From positions 1-6,471 of the forward strand of contig JAKJFK010000098.1 in assembly GCA_022704925.1 (NCBI GenBank): a stretch of 6,471 bases of DNA. Direction: 5' to 3'. The stretch is from a candidate division TA06 bacterium. GTDB lineage: Bacteria > Ratteibacteria > UBA8468 > MWAK01. Numbering within the stretch: the first letter of the stretch is position 1; every line of letters begins with the position of its first letter. This document shows positions 5,430 through 6,471 of this stretch, in pieces. A model generated the notes under the pieces. The model worked only from the letters and a program-made list of their open reading frames with translations. It was not told where the DNA came from and ran no database searches. Both the position numbers and the translations under genes were made by a program.

Positions 5430-6471
5430 TTAAAAGATACAGCAACCCCGAAATGGCGCGGATCTGGACCGAAACGCGCAAGTTGCAAAAGTGGCTTGAA
5501 GTCGAACTGGCCGTGGTGGAAGCCTGGTCCCGGCTGGGAAGGGTGCCGGAAACGGCGGCGGCGGAAATCCGCCGGCGGGCCCGGGTCAACACCCGGCGCG
5601 TGGCCGAACTGGAGTCGGTCTCCAACCACGACGTGGTGGCCTTCATCGAGGCGGTCAGCGAAACGATCGGACCCCTTTCATCCTTCTTTCACCTCGGCCT
5701 GACTTCTTCCGACCTGCTCGACACCGCCAACGCCCTGCGGCTGATGGAAGCGGCCGACCGGATCAAATCCGGGCTGGAAGAGTTCCGCGTTGTTCTGGCC
5801 GACCAGGCTCAACGCCACCGAAAAACACTCCAGGTGGGTCGAACGCACGGAATCCACGCCGAACCAATCAGTTTCGGCCTCAAGCTCTGCGGTTTTTACA
5901 CCGAAACCGAACGCTCCCTGGAACGGATCGCCCGCGCCCGGGAAGTGATCGCCTACGGAAAAATAAGCGGGGCGGTTGGCACTTACGCCCACCTGTCTCC
6001 CCGGCTCGAAGAGATGGTCTGCCGCCAGCTCGGCTTGAAATCAGAACCCGTCTCGACCCAGGTGGTTCCCCGCGACCGCTACGCCGAATACCTGTGCCAG
6101 CTGGCCATCATCGGAACCGGGCTGGAGCGGTTCGCTCTCGAAATCAGGCACCTGCAGCGGACCGAGGTGGGCGAAGCCGCCGAACCGTTCGGACGCGGTC
6201 AAAAAGGCTCCTCGGCCATGCCGCACAAGCAGAATCCGATACTCTGCGAACGGATCTGCGGATTGGCCAGGCTCCTGCGGGCTTACTGCCAGGCCGGCCT
6301 CGAAGATGTGGCACTCTGGCACGAGCGGGATATCAGCCACTCGTCGGTCGAGCGCGTGGTCCTGCCCGACGCCACCATAACGCTTGATTATCTCATCCGG
6401 CTGTCCATCCGGGTGGCCGGCGGCCTGCGGGTTTTCCCGGAGCGGATGGCGGCCAACCTGGACCGCACCGG
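5426..6471 (+). CDS. purB: Adenylosuccinate lyase, first 348 residues (cut by right edge)
   Basis: This enzyme of the fumarase/aspartase superfamily works twice in purine synthesis: SAICAR to AICAR, and adenylosuccinate to AMP, releasing fumarate each time. It is a cytoplasmic homotetramer. Family motifs: H68 in SNHDVVAF, LTSSDLLDTANA (92-103), H141 in GRTHGIHAEP (138-147), both at the positions known for the Bacillus enzyme, and the signature loop GSSAMPHKQNP (261-271) with the catalytic serine. The usual signature has R or K where Q269 stands here. WHERDISHSSVER (298-310) is also typical. About 80% of a normal 430-residue protein is present, and the frame is open to the edge. The ATG at 5426 overlaps the alr stop as ATGA. 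A purine-rich GAAAGGGG lies about 20 bases upstream, too far for a good SD, so coupling to alr is likely. Confidence 0.98.
   Translation, partial: MIKRYSNPEMARIWTETRKLQKWLEVELAVVEAWSRLGRVPETAAAEIRRRARVNTRRVAELESVSNHDVVAFIEAVSETIGPLSSFFHLGLTSSDLLDTANALRLMEAADRIKSGLEEFRVVLADQAQRHRKTLQVGRTHGIHAEPISFGLKLCGFYTETERSLERIARAREVIAYGKISGAVGTYAHLSPRLEEMVCRQLGLKSEPVSTQVVPRDRYAEYLCQLAIIGTGLERFALEIRHLQRTEVGEAAEPFGRGQKGSSAMPHKQNPILCERICGLARLLRAYCQAGLEDVALWHERDISHSSVERVVLPDATITLDYLIRLSIRVAGGLRVFPERMAANLDRT

Overview
The window (6,471 bases, roughly 58-60% GC by eye, standard genetic code with TGA used as stop) is a compact stretch of bacterial chromosome carrying housekeeping genes. Coding density is high and gaps are short. 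There are three four-base ATGA gene overlaps, two tRNA genes lying inside protein operons, and no mobile element, phage gene or CRISPR array. The proteins are recognisable but somewhat divergent: LeuS has an unusual HIGH-region signature, and two small membrane proteins match no family I can name with confidence. This suits an uncultured or candidate-phylum bacterium. Omnitrophota or a neighbouring lineage is a guess from general resemblance, not a demonstrated placement.

Left part, minus strand, read from right to left: a near-consensus sigma70-type promoter (2610-2639) drives tRNA-Ala(GGC) (2522-2597). A small one-helix membrane protein (2263-2508) begins 13 bases after the tRNA. Next come nfo, endonuclease IV (1436-2266), and leuS, leucyl-tRNA synthetase (1-1439, cut by the left edge). 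The three coding genes overlap one another by ATGA, so they look like one translationally coupled transcription unit led by a tRNA.

Middle, minus strand: mltG, the endolytic murein transglycosylase (2715-3740), appears to have its own weak promoter and almost no 5' leader. A 117-base gap separates its stop from the tRNA-Ala 5' end. The gap holds a GC-rich hairpin without a T-tract, then the tRNA promoter.

Right part, plus strand: a strong promoter (3793-3821), divergent from mltG, leads through an 80-base leader with a GC hairpin to a small two-helix membrane protein (3908-4168). This is followed by tRNA-Arg(TCG) (4180-4253), alr, alanine racemase (4275-5429, GTG start), and purB, adenylosuccinate lyase (5426-end, cut by the right edge).

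Together the genes serve translation (two tRNAs, LeuS), cell-wall metabolism (MltG, and D-alanine supply by Alr), purine synthesis (PurB) and DNA repair (Nfo). I see no evidence of a new defence, mobile or biosynthetic system. What merits a second look is the tRNA-within-operon layout on both strands, the two small membrane proteins tied to those tRNAs, the divergent LeuS active-site signature, and a strong excess of the tetranucleotide CCGG in both coding and non-coding DNA.
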